The notes beneath the pieces were generated by a model. The model saw nothing but the letters and a program-made list of their open reading frames with translations. It had not been told where the DNA came from and made no database searches. 64,000 nucleotides of DNA from Cruorifilaria tuberocauda (lineage: Eukaryota; Nematoda; Chromadorea; Rhabditida; Onchocercidae): assembly GCA_013365365.1 (NCBI GenBank), contig JABVXU010000240.1, positions 17,898 to 81,897 of the forward strand, read 5' to 3'. This document shows positions 15,081-26,340 of this stretch, piece after piece (the first letter of the stretch is position 1; every line of letters starts with the position of its first letter). The translations under genes were made by a program, and so were the position numbers.

Positions 15081-18000
15081 GGCAAATACTCACTCCACCC
15101 CCACCCCCCCAAATTCATTTCAAATTTATCCAAATCATTCCCGATGAAAAAGGTCTCCAATACTGATGTCAAATATTTGTTATACTTACTACTTTCCCGA
15201 TAAACATTTCATAGTTGAAATTGTCATTGATACAATTTCCTCCGATATTAGCCAATGTTTTTTTTTTTTTTTTACTCTAACAATTTCTATTTACTTCTAT
15301 TCATTTATTTTACGTGACCTAATTTTACTCATATTTTCTTCCATACGTGACCTAATTTTACTCATATTTTCTTCCATACGTGACCTAATTTTATTCATAT
15401 TTTCTTCCATACGTGACCTTTAACTTAGTGAAAAACAAATACGATACAATAACAATATATATTTTGCTGTAATTCGACTATTTCCTATCAAAATGATAAA
15501 AATTTTTTCCCCGTTGAAATGTTAAGCCATAAGCCCGTAAATGCACTATGTTGCTAATTATGTGCATTTGGGAATTAGCAGCACGGCGCATTTGCGCGCA
15601 ATCTGGCTAGGCCTATTAATATACTCTACTACTAGCCTATTACTATATACTACTACTATTTAATCTCTACAATTACCTATTTAAAAAAATGAAGTTTCAA
15701 TTTAAAAAGAAAAACAAAAAGAATGAGTAATTAATTAATTATCTTTTGCTTCTTTTGTTTTTTTTTTTTTATAGACAATGATTCGAATTTGGGATTGTTT
15801 CCTTCTGGATGGTACAAAAGTGCTCTTTCGATTTGCGCTTGCAATTCTATCCATTCATGAGAAGGAAGTACTTCAACGAAGTGATACCATATCAGTTATC
15901 AAAATTCTCAAAGCATCTGTTCGTCTAACATATGATTATGAAGGACTATTAAATGTTAGTAGTATGAATAAAGTTTAAAGAAATAAACTTCCTGATATCG
16001 GTTATCAATAAATAATTAAATATCAAAATGAGCAATCCTAAAATACTTTATCATTCTCGACAATAAAAAAAAATTTATTTCCTGTCTTTTAATTTATATT
16101 AAATGCGTATTAAATTAAATTCATATTCATATTAAATATCCGCTAAATAAAGTTAAGTGCGAAAGTATATAAGTATATGGGTATAAAAGTATAAAAATAT
16201 ATAAGTATAAAAGTTATATTGAGTTATATTAGGTATTAAGTTATATTAAGTATATGAGTATTAAAAAGAAAATAAACAATTCAAAGTATATAAGTATGAA
16301 AGTTATATTAGGTATTAAGTTATATTAAGTATATGAGTATAAAAAAAATAAACAATTAAAACCATATAAGTATGAAAGTTATATTAGGTATTAAGTTATG
16401 TTAAGTGCACAAGTATAAAAAAGAAATAAACAATTCGAAGTATATAAGTATGAAAGTTATATTAGGTATTAAGTTATATTAAGTATATGAGTATTAAAAA
16501 GAAAATAAACAATTGAAAGTATATAAGTATGAAAGTTATATTAGGTATTAAGTTATGTTAAGTGCACAAGTATAAAAAAGAAAATAAACAATTCGAAGTA
16601 TATAAGTATGAAAGTTATATTAGGTATTAAGTTATATTAAGTATATGAGTATAAAAGAGAAAGTAAAAAATTAAAATTATCTAAGTACCACTAATTTATT
16701 CACACAAAAAAAAAAGATTCAATATTGAATATAATATATTGAAAATGAGGAAAAGGAAAATTCTAAAAATTCTAGTTGGCATTCGACAGTATCCATCCGT
16801 TTCCTTCACGTACTGAAATTGAACATAAACAAAAATGGTACTTAAATTTACTACGAGAACGATTAAGTCGCAAAGAACAATTACGAAAAGTATTCACATC
16901 GTTATCATTGGTAACTCTTCTTATCATTCCTACAAATATTTGATTAGACGAAAAATTGAATGATAAAATGATTAGAAAAGTTTTACGTTTAAGTTTCACT
17001 TATGCGCTATTAGTTTAAGTTAAAATTATACTATCGCATGAAATTAGCTTAAAGTTAAAATCAAAGTTTTATTTCTTCTATAATTCATAATAATTTATAA
17101 ATCTATTTTAATTTACAAATCAGAGTCATTAGAAATGTGAAATTTCAAAAGGATAAATTTTAAAATATTTTAATTAATTTCATTGCTCACTTGAAAAATA
17201 TCATTCATTGTTGAAGAAAATTTCAGGCTATAATGGTAATTATAAGTATGAGTAATTTTAGTAATTACAAAATTATAATAACTGTCAAGTAAGTAAATAA
17301 ACAAATAAACAAATGAGTCAAATGCATTAAATCAATAGTTAATCATTGAATATAAACAATTAGATAGGTAAATAGAATCAAGGTATGAATGGAGGAGTAT
17401 AATCGTATATTGTTGTTACCAGGAAAGATCTCGATTTCCAACAATCGAAGTTGTAACATTTAGCGTGGATCAGGAAGGTACAGGTTACATTTGTGCAGGT
17501 CATCAAACGAAAGGTATTATTGTTCGTTTTAGTCTTACAAGTAAAATTTCAACCTTGGATAAACTTGATACTGAAGTAAGTTAAATTTTTCATAATTAAT
17601 TAATGTTATCTATGATAGAATATTGATTATATTTTCTTAACTAATTGCAAAGATATTATCGAAAATTAGCATAAGCTTTGGAAATTTGCATAATTGCTTG
17701 ACAACAATAGTTGAAATTAAATAAATTAAAATTAATGGAAATTTTTGATTAAATTTTATTCTAAAGAAAAAAGGATGAAATGTGAGAGTAGAAGAATGGA
17801 AATTTATTCATCTCTTAGTAGAATTTAATTAAAGATAATCTCATCCATGCTAAAGGTAAACTTTAAATTAACCAAATTAGCTAAATTAAATTAAATTTTA
17901 AATTAACTAAAGTATAATTTTAGTTCGATTGTAAAATTCTTTCCATGGCACTAAGAGATGGTGAAATTGCATATATTGCGCTATTGTCTCGTTATATAGT

Positions 18001-21000
18001 CGCATTACATATTAAGAAGATAAAAAGGTATTACTTTATAATTTAATTAGTAACTGTTTAGTTTAAATTTACCATACCTTTGTAATTTGACAGTACTTTA
18101 CTTTATTAATAATTTAATTTACTTATTTACCATATTTTTGTAATTTGACAGTACTTTACTTTATTAATAATTTAATTTACTTATTTACCATACCTTTGTA
18201 ATTTGACATTACTCTATTATTAATTTAATTTAACAAATATATTTTTCCTAATCAAAGAATAACTTATTTTATATTGTACTGTATACAAAAATTATGCTAA
18301 TTAGTTTTACAGTGAAATATTGTGGGAGTTAAAAATACCTGATATTGCACTTAAATTATTATACAAAGATGAACTTTTGTATGCTGCACTTGCCAACGGT
18401 GTACTTATCATTTTTGAGGTATACTCTAAGTTTACTTATTAACAATTTCTTTTTTCATAAGTTTTACTATCAGAAAATTATGCATTGATAAATTATGAAG
18501 GCATGAAAATTACAACTGAATCAACATGAAGTTCGAATTTATATGCGAGAAGAAAAGTAATTAAGAAACTAGAAGCGCAAAGTTCAAAATTAATATATTA
18601 TTTACTTTATTATATTATTTTAATATTACTTTATACTTTATTTACTTTATTTATAAGGTGATAATTATTGGCTAGCAAAATTATTTTGTAATTTGTATGA
18701 TTCCCACTCCATTTTATCAATGATCATAAAATCATGCAATCAGTTTAGAATAATTGGATAGCTTTACTTGTTAGCATCAGTTATGAAAAAGTAAAGTAAT
18801 AGAGAAAGATGAAACATTTGAAGTAATGAAATTTTGCTTGCTGAATTTTTACTTTTCAACTGCAAACAATAAGTTATGTTGAAAGTCATAAGTAATATTC
18901 ATTGGAAAATTTATCAATACTGTTATCACAGTGCTAAATTCATCAATTATTCGTAATTTCCTTCGATCAGTTAATGAATAATTTTAAGAAATCTCAAAAA
19001 GCTTTGAGAGTATATTAATGCTAAAGTATTTTTTGCCTATTTGACTAAATTGAATTTGTAAGAGAGCCCAATGATCTGATAAGTATGATACTGAGGACTG
19101 AGCAATGAGCAAAGATGACTGAGCAATTTTCAACGTACAGCAGTTAAAACTTTAATCCATTTTTTTCATTTTTCCAAAAAATTTCAAAAGTTTTCATTAT
19201 CTTTACAGTATATTACAAAGTTTTGAATGTGCCTATGAGCCATAAATACGATTAAAGTTAGAATTAAAAATTAGTCAAATATATATTTTGTCTGCAACAT
19301 ATAAATTATAAAGGTTAAATAAATTTCCTCCATGTCATTCAATTATTCGGCGCTTAATTCATTTCGAGAATTTTGCTTCGCATGATTATTAACTAATTAG
19401 CCTCATCTAGAACAAAAGAAAGTAAAGCGTTCACTGATAAAAAAAAATCACCGTATCATGATTCGGATTGATAACATTGATAACAATAGAATCTCATGAT
19501 CACCAATAATTAATCATAAAAATATTTAATTAATTTTTCAAAGAAAGAAATTTCTGAAATGAATATTTTTAGGATTCATAATATTGTATACGCTATTTGA
19601 ATAAGTTGTAATCTGAATTGTTTCTGAATTAATTTAGTTTATTACTTTCTGTTCTGAATTGTAGAATGTAAATGAAATCATACCGAACGTTATCGAAATG
19701 CTTAATTTACCGATCAGTACAGCTCCAATTACAGAAATGAGCATTGTCGATGATACATTATGGCTTGCAACTGCATGCAAAGTAACAATCATTTGTACCA
19801 AGTAAGCTTAAGTAAACAAATTACTGTAATAGTCTTTTTTGCATATATTAACGGACAATATTCAAGTATTCCGGTTAATTCCAAAGCCTTCGTCAACAAT
19901 GCATGAATATCGGATCCGTATGTTTTACTTAACAAATAAGCCAAAGAAGATTTTCTGTTGTTAGTACATTTAGACAATGAATGCACTAACAATAATAATA
20001 GTGAACAAATAAGTTTTGACATTCTAAAATTTCATCAAAATCATAAAATACGAGAATAACTTACAATAAGTCATACTGTATTAATTAAATGCCGTAAAAT
20101 CCTTATTTTACATATATTCTGCAACATTTGCACTTCTCATTAGTTAGAGTCATAATTAATTAATTAATTAATTAACTAGATTAATTAGCTTGCGAAATAT
20201 TATTATTTCTTAAAATTAAAGATCGCTAACAACACTTCGGAAAATTTACGTTGCATCATCAGTATCGGCTCATGGATCACCGATGTTTGAGAAAATTCGC
20301 TGTATGTGTCCTTCGTCGTACGGAGTTTGGATTGCGACGGCGCATTCGCAAGTGTTACAACTTTGGAAGGATGACGAATGCATTCTAATTTTAGATTTAG
20401 GAAAAGAGCAGTACAATAAGTTCGTCTAAGAAATTTATTAAATTAATTTTGAAATAAAAATTCAACATTCCTTCGTTGTCCTTTCAATTGAAATTGAAAT
20501 CTTTTGCATATTGTAAAATCTTAAAATTTCTTTTCAATATTCTTTCAAATGTATGAGTTGGTGTGATTCATGGATAAGTTATTTATTATTTCACAGCAAA
20601 AGAAATTAATTAAAATAATTTGAAATAATTAAAATTTCATTAATTTTATTACTTTCTATTAAATGAATCGTATTTTCCATCAAGAAAAATTAATATCATG
20701 AAAATTTAACATCACGAATTTAATACCAAAAAAGAAAAATGAAAAAAAAAATAATATCAAGAATAATTAATATCAAAGATGTGAATAGATCGAAATTATT
20801 TAATTAAAATTTAATCATCCTGTGAATTTTTAATGCAAATGGAAAAATTTCAATCTTATACTTGCTTGCTAGATGCTAGATGAATTTTGAAATTTCAAAA
20901 TGAAAGATAAAAAAGAATGAAAAGTAAAAGTTTAGAATTTTTATAGTGCACCTCAACGACCCACTGAAATAACATCGGTGATGTGTGTTCGAAAACAGGT

Positions 21001-24000
21001 ATGGATTGGTACCGTTGATGGATACCTGTTGATATACCAAATCATTCAACAACAACAACAATTGTATGAGCAAACAACAGCCAATACAATAAGCTTTTCT
21101 AATGGATTATCGAAGTTTGTTAGCTATTACTTTAACTCTAAACATTCTGTCATAAACTTTGCTAATATATACAGGTATATCTTATTCATTTTCATCAGGA
21201 TTACTTTTAGAATGATTCATGTGTATAAGCTCTTTTTCAAATTAGGAACTCTTGTTACTCTTATGTTGAAGCCACCTTTATCATTTTTATCACTGCACAA
21301 ATTAAAAGTTAAATTCGGTTGTCATGAAATTAAATTACTTCATGGACAATTTTATTTGCGGAACTATTTGACAGAAAAGTTCCTCGTTTTATTTGAGTTG
21401 GAAAACAATCGAAGGTAAATTTTTATTGATGAGATGGAGTTAGAGCAACGAAGCATGCATGAATGTCGAATACTTTTCTTTTTACAAGTTAAGGTAAATA
21501 TGATAATTTAGTAATTTGATAAGTTATCAAAAAATTAGTAAATAATGACAGTCATAAGATTGAAATTTATATCATGAGAAACGTAATTGAATTAAAAACA
21601 AAGTTACTGTACGATGGAAGTGAGATACGGTAATTATAAACAATAAAAAGAATTTTAGCACAATTATCTGATTTGATTTAAAATAATTTCAAGTTTTAAA
21701 ATTTTAAATTTTCGGTTTTTCCGGAAATCGTCATTATTCATTCCGTAATCGCAATGAATACATAAACCTATCACTATTTGAAATATATTCAAAAAATTTA
21801 TTGCGGAATAAATTGGAAAAAAAATTGCATCTAATTAATGGAATCATGGAAATTTTCATTTTTCCAAGTTTTACTAAACTTTCAAATGAGTAATTTGTAT
21901 GAAATGAAAAAGTAAACAATAAAAAATTTCAAGGTTTAATACCAATTGTATATCACAAATCGAGAAAGCAACTCGTCCTGTAATGTTTCTTCCAACCGAA
22001 AGTGAAGTACGGTACGATGAATCAGTAAGCGGAAATGCTCATCGTTTCTCAACCAGTATTCCACATAAAACATCTGTTAGAATTGATCAAAATTCCCGAA
22101 GATATAGCGGTAAGTATTAGCATCAATCAATCAATAATCAATCAATAGCATCATTTGATATAAGTAATATCGAAGAAAGTATTATTTGATATAAATAGTA
22201 TCGAAGAAAGAAATTGAACTTTAATTTTCTTAGCTAAATCAATCAATCAATTAATAGTATCATTTGATATAAATAATATCGAAGAAAGAAATTGAACTTT
22301 TTGTTAACTAAATCAATCAATCAATCAATATAGTATCATTTAATATAAATAATATCGAAGAAAGAAATTAAACCTTAATTTTGTTAATCAAACTTGCTAC
22401 TTAATGTTAAAAACTTTTTTTAATAAAGTAAGTTCAGTGCATAATTTACAAAAGTTAAAAAAATGCAGTTTTTCGGAAAAACTTTGAAGAGTCAACGCTG
22501 TCGATATCGATGCCGTCAGATATGAGAGAACTGAAATCATATGCAATTGATCAGAAGTAATCTTAATTATTATTTCTATTAAAGTTAATTTGTATTAAAA
22601 TACTTTATAGCGTTGAATTTGACCAATAAATGTAAAAGTTAAATGATTGAATTTTTGTAGCAATTCTAAAATATTTGAATTAATTAAACATTGAAATGAT
22701 TAAACTACTTGATAATAAACAAGAAATAATAAACAAGTAAATAATAAACGGGAAATAATAAACAACAATAATAAACAAGTAAACATATAAGTAAACAATA
22801 AGTAAACAAGAAGTAAAAGTTGCATAATTTGGGCTTTCTTCAACTTTAGACCGATAACAACGATAGATTCATCCTTGAATTCTTCGTCAGATTCAATTTA
22901 CAACGAGCCTCTTTCAAAAGGTACTTTATTATTAAATTTAAATCTTCCGGTTTTCCGTTTCCTTTTCCGTTTTTTCGATTTCTCAGAGTAAATTTGCAAA
23001 TTTGCATAAAATTCTATTCATCCATTCATTACTATTTTATCCTCCCAATGCTAATTCTACTCTAACTTACTTCCATTTTTCGCTAACATCTCATTAATAC
23101 TTTCGAGAAACTTCGACAATAACTTTTAATTAAAGTTGTAATTTTCAAGCCAGTTTTCTTTTCAGTATCTTTCATACAACAATCCTAAATTTCTTTATAA
23201 ATAATTTAGTACTATTTCTATTACTTCTATTATTGATCGCTTTCTTCCATTTTGTATACTTTTAGGTTTCAGTGAAAATATCAAAATGTAAATAAATTTT
23301 AGTTCCGATACGAAAACGATCAGCATTCCTTCAATCATCCATTGATCAGAAGGTAACTGCGAAACATCGATGGACAATGAACAGCAGTAAAAGTAAAGAT
23401 TTAAATGTCGGATTAGCGTCACCATCGATTTCACATCATTCCGTTGAATTTGACAAGTTATCTGAACTTTATTCAGAGGAAGGTAAGTGTAACTTTACTT
23501 ATTATTCTTTCTCTTCAAATTAATTTCATAATTTTTGTAGATATGAAAGTATATAATTTCATTTCAAATATAATATAATTATATCAGGTGTAATCTATTG
23601 TCTTTACGTAATTTAATTTGTAATTATTATTATCATTTGCAAATATCATTGACATTATCATTATCAATTATCATTATTCAATTATCAATTATCAATTATC
23701 AATTATCATTATCATTATCAGTTATCAATTATCAATTATCATTATCATTATCAATTATCACTATCATTTGCAATTATCCTTTTGACATATTTATAAAACT
23801 GACAGTAACCAAAATTTCGATTTCGTCATTTTACAAATTTCATAAATTTAATTACAAAAATTCAGCAAATATTTCCCAATGACTAAGTTCGTAGTTCATA
23901 GTTCATAGTTCATAGCTATTTACCTCTAGTCTATTAAAGGATATCATTGAATAATTTAGTTCTGGGAGAAATAAAAAAACATATTGACCACATAAACTGT

Positions 24001-26340
24001 TTCATTTTTATAATTAAATCAGTTCGTTTTATTTTAAGGTGAAAAATCCATAGATAGCATTAAAATTATGAATAATTCGAATTTAAATGACAAGTTATCT
24101 GAACTTTAATCGAAGGAAGGTAATCAAAATTTAATTAGAATTACTTTGTTCAAAATAGTTAACACTTAGGTGTCGTTAAGGTTAATAGAAAATAATTATT
24201 AATCAAACAAAGATAATAATTAAGAGTAATGATTTATTCTGTTTTATAAACAGGTTTCTAGTGTTAGTATTAGTTTTAAATGTTTATTTTAGGTCATAAA
24301 AAGAGAAAAACAAAGAAGCGAACAAATCTACATAAAATATCAGCTCCAGCAGATATGAGAGGAAACTTTTCCAATGAAATATTTAAGCTTAGAAGAAAAG
24401 ATTTGGAATTCGATGAATTCATTCAACGAAAACAGTCTAATTCATCTGAAAGTCTCTTTTAAATTATTAATTCCTATTACATTGCTAATTTCATTTAATG
24501 TAATTTATTAGTTTATGCAATAGAATAATTAAATCTTTGATTGCTAATCGAATTAGGATGTATAATTTTAACCTTTAACCTTATTCTCATAATCTAATCC
24601 TATATCATCTATTCGCCAGTGCTTTATAAATTATATTTATCTTTTCATATTTAATTAAAATTTTGGCAGAAGTAAGATTATTGAAAAAATATTACATCGA
24701 ATTATTTTACAGATTGTAATAAGCACGGGAAAGTGCATGAAAAGGCTGAAAATTGGAGGTATATAAGTAAACTATTATTTACTTATAGTTACTTTTAGAT
24801 TTTCGAAACTTATTCAATAATTATATTAATAATGATTATTTACTTTTAAGGTCAAAGATTGCTTTGGTACTTGAAATGAAGCTAAAAATATCAGATAAAC
24901 AAGTCAGCTGCAGTTCCTATACTAAGTAACAACTATTTTCTTTATTATTTTCAAATCTGTTTTTAAAGTAATACTCTATCGGCTTCACTTATTGTATCTT
25001 ACTTCACTACTACTTCTAATTATTATAATTAGAGAATTGTGAAGTTCATCCAGTTTAGATTGTTTAGAAAGTTGGAAACATTAGATTATTTTGTAAGCAA
25101 ATAAAATTAAAGGTCAAAGGTAACTGAAGAAAAGTAAAAAGAGCAGTATTATAATCAAACTTTTATGTGATCAAGTGATTTCGATGAAATGAAACTTATG
25201 TGATCATGATTTATAAAGTTTAAAATGATTTGTAAATCTTTTAATTACAACCTAATAATTAGCCAATATCATTGTTAGTTGTAAATCAATGAGAAAAGTA
25301 ATTGGGATAGGTTTACTTCGTTTCATTCAAATTTTTGATAATTTTATCAGGATTGGTGAGGAAACCGTGGTGGTGACATGTGCGGGTGAATACGGTGATA
25401 CGGAATCAATCCTGAAATGGACTATCGATCGTAAGGTTCGAATATTTTCGAGTATTTTGAAAATCGTCAAATCAATAAAATTTAATTATTGTTAAATGAA
25501 TGGTAATTATTGTATTTTAAAATTAATGAATATTTAAATGCGTATTTTGTTGATCTTAAGATTTTAAATTGATTTTAATTTTTATTGATTTTATTGATTT
25601 TAAATTAGCAAAAATACATAATTATGATAAGCCAAATAGCTAATTAACAATATATGCAAATGCGAAGATTTGATAGTTTTCAATTTTTCCAAATATATTT
25701 TAATAAATTAAAAAGTTAAATTGATTTCTGATCGGTTAACAATGTACGTTTTGACTTACTCTATTTGTTACTGCCAGAAGTTAAGCAAATATATGCTTAA
25801 GCTCAGTTAATACTATGATAATTAACACCTTGGAAAACTGAAATAGTATAAGTGTCTGTAAATTAATAGTACACAAATAGTTCATTTAACTCTTACTCAT
25901 TTAACTTTACTCGAGCCCTAGATTGCGAGCCATATATGAGCCAATACTGTTTTTTGTGAATTATTTTCGAATAACGCCTTATTCTTAAATAACGATTGCT
26001 TTAATTGTTAATATTAATATTAAGCATTTTTTCAGTCATTTTAGCGATATTCTAAAAAGTAAATTTACTTTTACTTTATTTTTCACTCTCACTTTTACTT
26101 CATTTGCAATCTAGTTTCTACTTTTACTGATATGAAAAAGTGCTAATACATACTTTTCTACGTTGTAATTTTAATTCTTATTATTTAATTTAATACTTTT
26201 AATCGATATGAAACAAATTGTAAACTAACTTGTAGATGGAGGATGGACGAGAATTATGGGTGAACGATCCGATCGTTGATGAATCTAATTGGGATGCTAA
26301 AAGGTTTCGAATGATTTCTGATGTATCGTTCAGGCGCTAA
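4432..26340 (+). CDS. tbc-2: PH - coiled-coil - TBC (Rab GAP) - beta-propeller-like protein, TBC1D2/TBC-2 type
   Basis: A long multi-exon gene whose first half matches TBC1D2/Armus and nematode TBC-2, GTPase-activating proteins for endosomal Rabs (RAB-5 in C. elegans, Rab7 in mammals). Phase-consistent exons: 4432-4504, 4826-5006, 7217-7376, 8188-8257, 8428-8499, an unresolved stretch, ~9442-9619, 9872-9976, 10238-10360, 10811-10873, 11344-11482, 11692-11762, 12022-12211, 12939-13100, 13428-13517, 13813-14016, 14438-14569, 15775-15954, 16776-16910, 17423-17575, 17924-18027, 18313-18418, 19665-19801, 20222-20419, 20947-21114, 21211-21414, 21934-22109, 22469-22556, 22850-22920, 23303-23482, 24293-24451, 24713-24758, 24851-24925, 25351-25435, 26236-26340. 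The ATG at 4432 follows an in-frame TAA and a ttctag acceptor near 4404, suggesting trans-splicing. The product is about 1,450-1,550 residues, well above the roughly 900 expected for TBC-2, because a propeller-like half follows the TBC domain. The fusion is inferred from phase; transcripts could show two genes. Confidence 0.82.
6820..6918. repeat. 19-bp minisatellite, about five copies
   Basis: The unit is ataccgtatagatattgat, nearly perfect, in the intron between PH exons 2 and 3. Confidence 0.95.
7660..7790. repeat. Minisatellite of about 33-35 bp, four copies
   Basis: Units contain gcatgatagtgattaaaa and tatgaat(a/g)taa; located just before the intronic hairpin. Confidence 0.88.
7876..8001. 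repeat. Long near-perfect inverted repeat (hairpin) in an intron
   Basis: Two arms of about 60 bases meet at a T10/A9 centre at 7940/7941. The inner 43 bases (7898-7940) pair with 7941-7983 with about four mismatches, and weaker pairing extends to about 7876 and 8001. It lies in the intron between PH exon 3 and exon 8188. It could be a miniature fold-back element or an RNA hairpin; no target-site duplication was established. Confidence 0.85.
8188..9619 (+). other. PH-to-coiled-coil linker exons, partly unresolved
   Basis: Islands with coding character lie here but I could not join them all. 8188-8257 (starts SESNCDDNNIYGEEKQ) follows exon 3 in phase 0 and joins in phase to 8428-8499 (FKNGYNCSRSTPSILPSF). 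Further open islands are about 8641-8690 (LEAEIIITNLQLR) and about 8720-8850 (SAENDENGKNGKSLQAF). The last exon ends at 9619 and contains LFGYEGKMEIPLRDDKWILE; its acceptor (9385 or 9442) lacks a clear pyrimidine tract. The linker is poorly conserved in this family, so homology did not help. The stretch 8258-8376 is also open but hydrophobic and I treat it as intron. Confidence 0.5.
9872..12211 (+). other. Coiled-coil region of the TBC gene
   Basis: Exons 9872-9976, 10238-10360, 10811-10873, 11344-11482, 11692-11762 and 12022-12211 join without phase conflict. The first encodes a Ser/Thr and Asp-rich stretch with five consecutive Asp codons. The following ones are charged and heptad-like, with ELNWLRAIINRQKAKIQEL and EGKKMLAIELAQLK. 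The motif KFLNSEV around 10800 matches the coiled coil of vertebrate TBC1D2 (NKFLNSE), and the exon at 12022 has the YLDIFGFQ region that aligns with the pre-TBC segment of TBC1D2. In this family the coiled coil mediates dimerisation and effector binding (known for mammalian Armus). Confidence 0.75.
12487..12682. repeat. About 97-bp direct duplication in an intron
   Basis: Two adjacent copies start tgtgaaacctggtg and share atcaggttgagtggtttgag, cagac.ttattaacttct and aaaattct. The sequence is less AT-rich than its surroundings and lies between exons 12022-12211 and 12939-13100. Confidence 0.93.
13966..14287 (+). repeat. Four tandem copies of an exon 3' end plus its splice donor
   Basis: The last ~50 bases of the TBC exon 13813-14016 (encoding DKSYFDYALTGAQADQ), the GT donor and about 30 bases of intron are repeated three more times, in units of about 83-88 bp. 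Copies are nearly identical; each keeps the open codons and the cag|gtatcc donor. Spacers alternate between a ccgttctaag and a shorter ccgttctaag variant lacking ccgtt. The duplication lies inside the intron before exon 14438. Confidence 0.95.
15040..15078. repeat. (CA)n microsatellite
   Basis: An uninterrupted run of about 18 CA units followed by a C-rich patch. Confidence 0.95.
15309..15421. repeat. 33-bp minisatellite, about 3.3 copies
   Basis: Units start acgtgacctaatttta. Because the unit is a multiple of three, it creates a spurious open frame. Confidence 0.95.
16195..16655. repeat. About 79-bp tandem repeat, five to six copies
   Basis: Units contain aagttatattaggtattaag and end in aataaacaatt. 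It fills most of the intron between TBC exons 15775 and 16776. Confidence 0.92.
18040..18215. repeat. About 57-bp tandem repeat, three copies
   Basis: Units contain taccatacctttgtaatttg and acagtactttactttatt; intronic. Confidence 0.92.
22110..22380. repeat. Tandem repeat of roughly 75-90 bp, three to four copies
   Basis: Units contain aaatcaatcaatcaa, atagtatcatttgatata and aatatcgaagaaagaaatt. Intronic. Confidence 0.88.
23635..23785. repeat. (ATTATCA)n-like low-complexity tract
   Basis: Irregular repeats of attatcaattatca; intronic. Confidence 0.9.
24035..24122 (+). pseudogene. Decayed duplicate of the end of exon 23303-23482 (possible poison exon)
   Basis: The segment around 24080-24122 repeats the 3' end of exon 23303-23482 (DKLSEL and the aggaag|gtaa donor), but the following codon has become TAA. 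An acceptor tattttaag lies at about 24038. Inclusion would keep the phase for about 22 codons and then stop at about 24109. It is either a dead exon copy or a premature-termination cassette exon. The normal path skips it and joins 23482 to 24293. Confidence 0.6.

Larger units (their letters stand above)
12939..16910 (+). other. TBC (Rab GTPase-activating) domain exons
   Basis: Exons 12939-13100, 13428-13517, 13813-14016, 14438-14569, 15775-15954 and 16776-16910 are all in phase 0 and encode a complete TBC domain. Visible landmarks are VRIGIPADLRPTIWKLLIH at the start, ITLDLLRTLP (the arginine finger in the IxxDxxRT motif), VIGYCQGMN (the glutamine finger in YxQ), TLNWFLAIFYD, and IRIWDCFLLDGTKVLFRFAL. 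The last exon gives LAFDSIHPFP followed by a basic helix, matching the region just after TBC in TBC1D2. Both catalytic fingers are present, so GAP activity is expected. The exon at 13813 is followed by three tandem copies of its own 3' end. Confidence 0.93.
17423..26340 (+). other. Beta-propeller-like C-terminal half of the TBC gene
   Basis: Seventeen exons after the TBC domain join in phase. They encode repeated four-strand blade signatures: GIIVRFSLTSK, DELLYAALANGVLIIFE, DDTLWLATACKVTIICTK, GVWIATAHSQVLQLW, KQVWIGTVDGYLLIYQI and, after a Ser-rich insertion (about 21934-24451), TVVVTCAGEYGD with ILKWT. The VW(I/L)GT...LLIY style resembles the C-terminal propellers of JIP3/UNC-16, ARHGEF10-type RhoGEFs and LRRK proteins. 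That is my recollection, not a search result. Exon 17423 has no in-frame ATG and joins the last TBC exon in phase 0 at a normal donor, which favours one protein. The alternative is a separate downstream gene with an unseen first exon. Confidence 0.72.

Noticed and set aside
15166..15423. 85-codon open frame ending in repeated IRDLILLIFSS
   Set aside because: Created by the 33-bp minisatellite inside a TBC intron.
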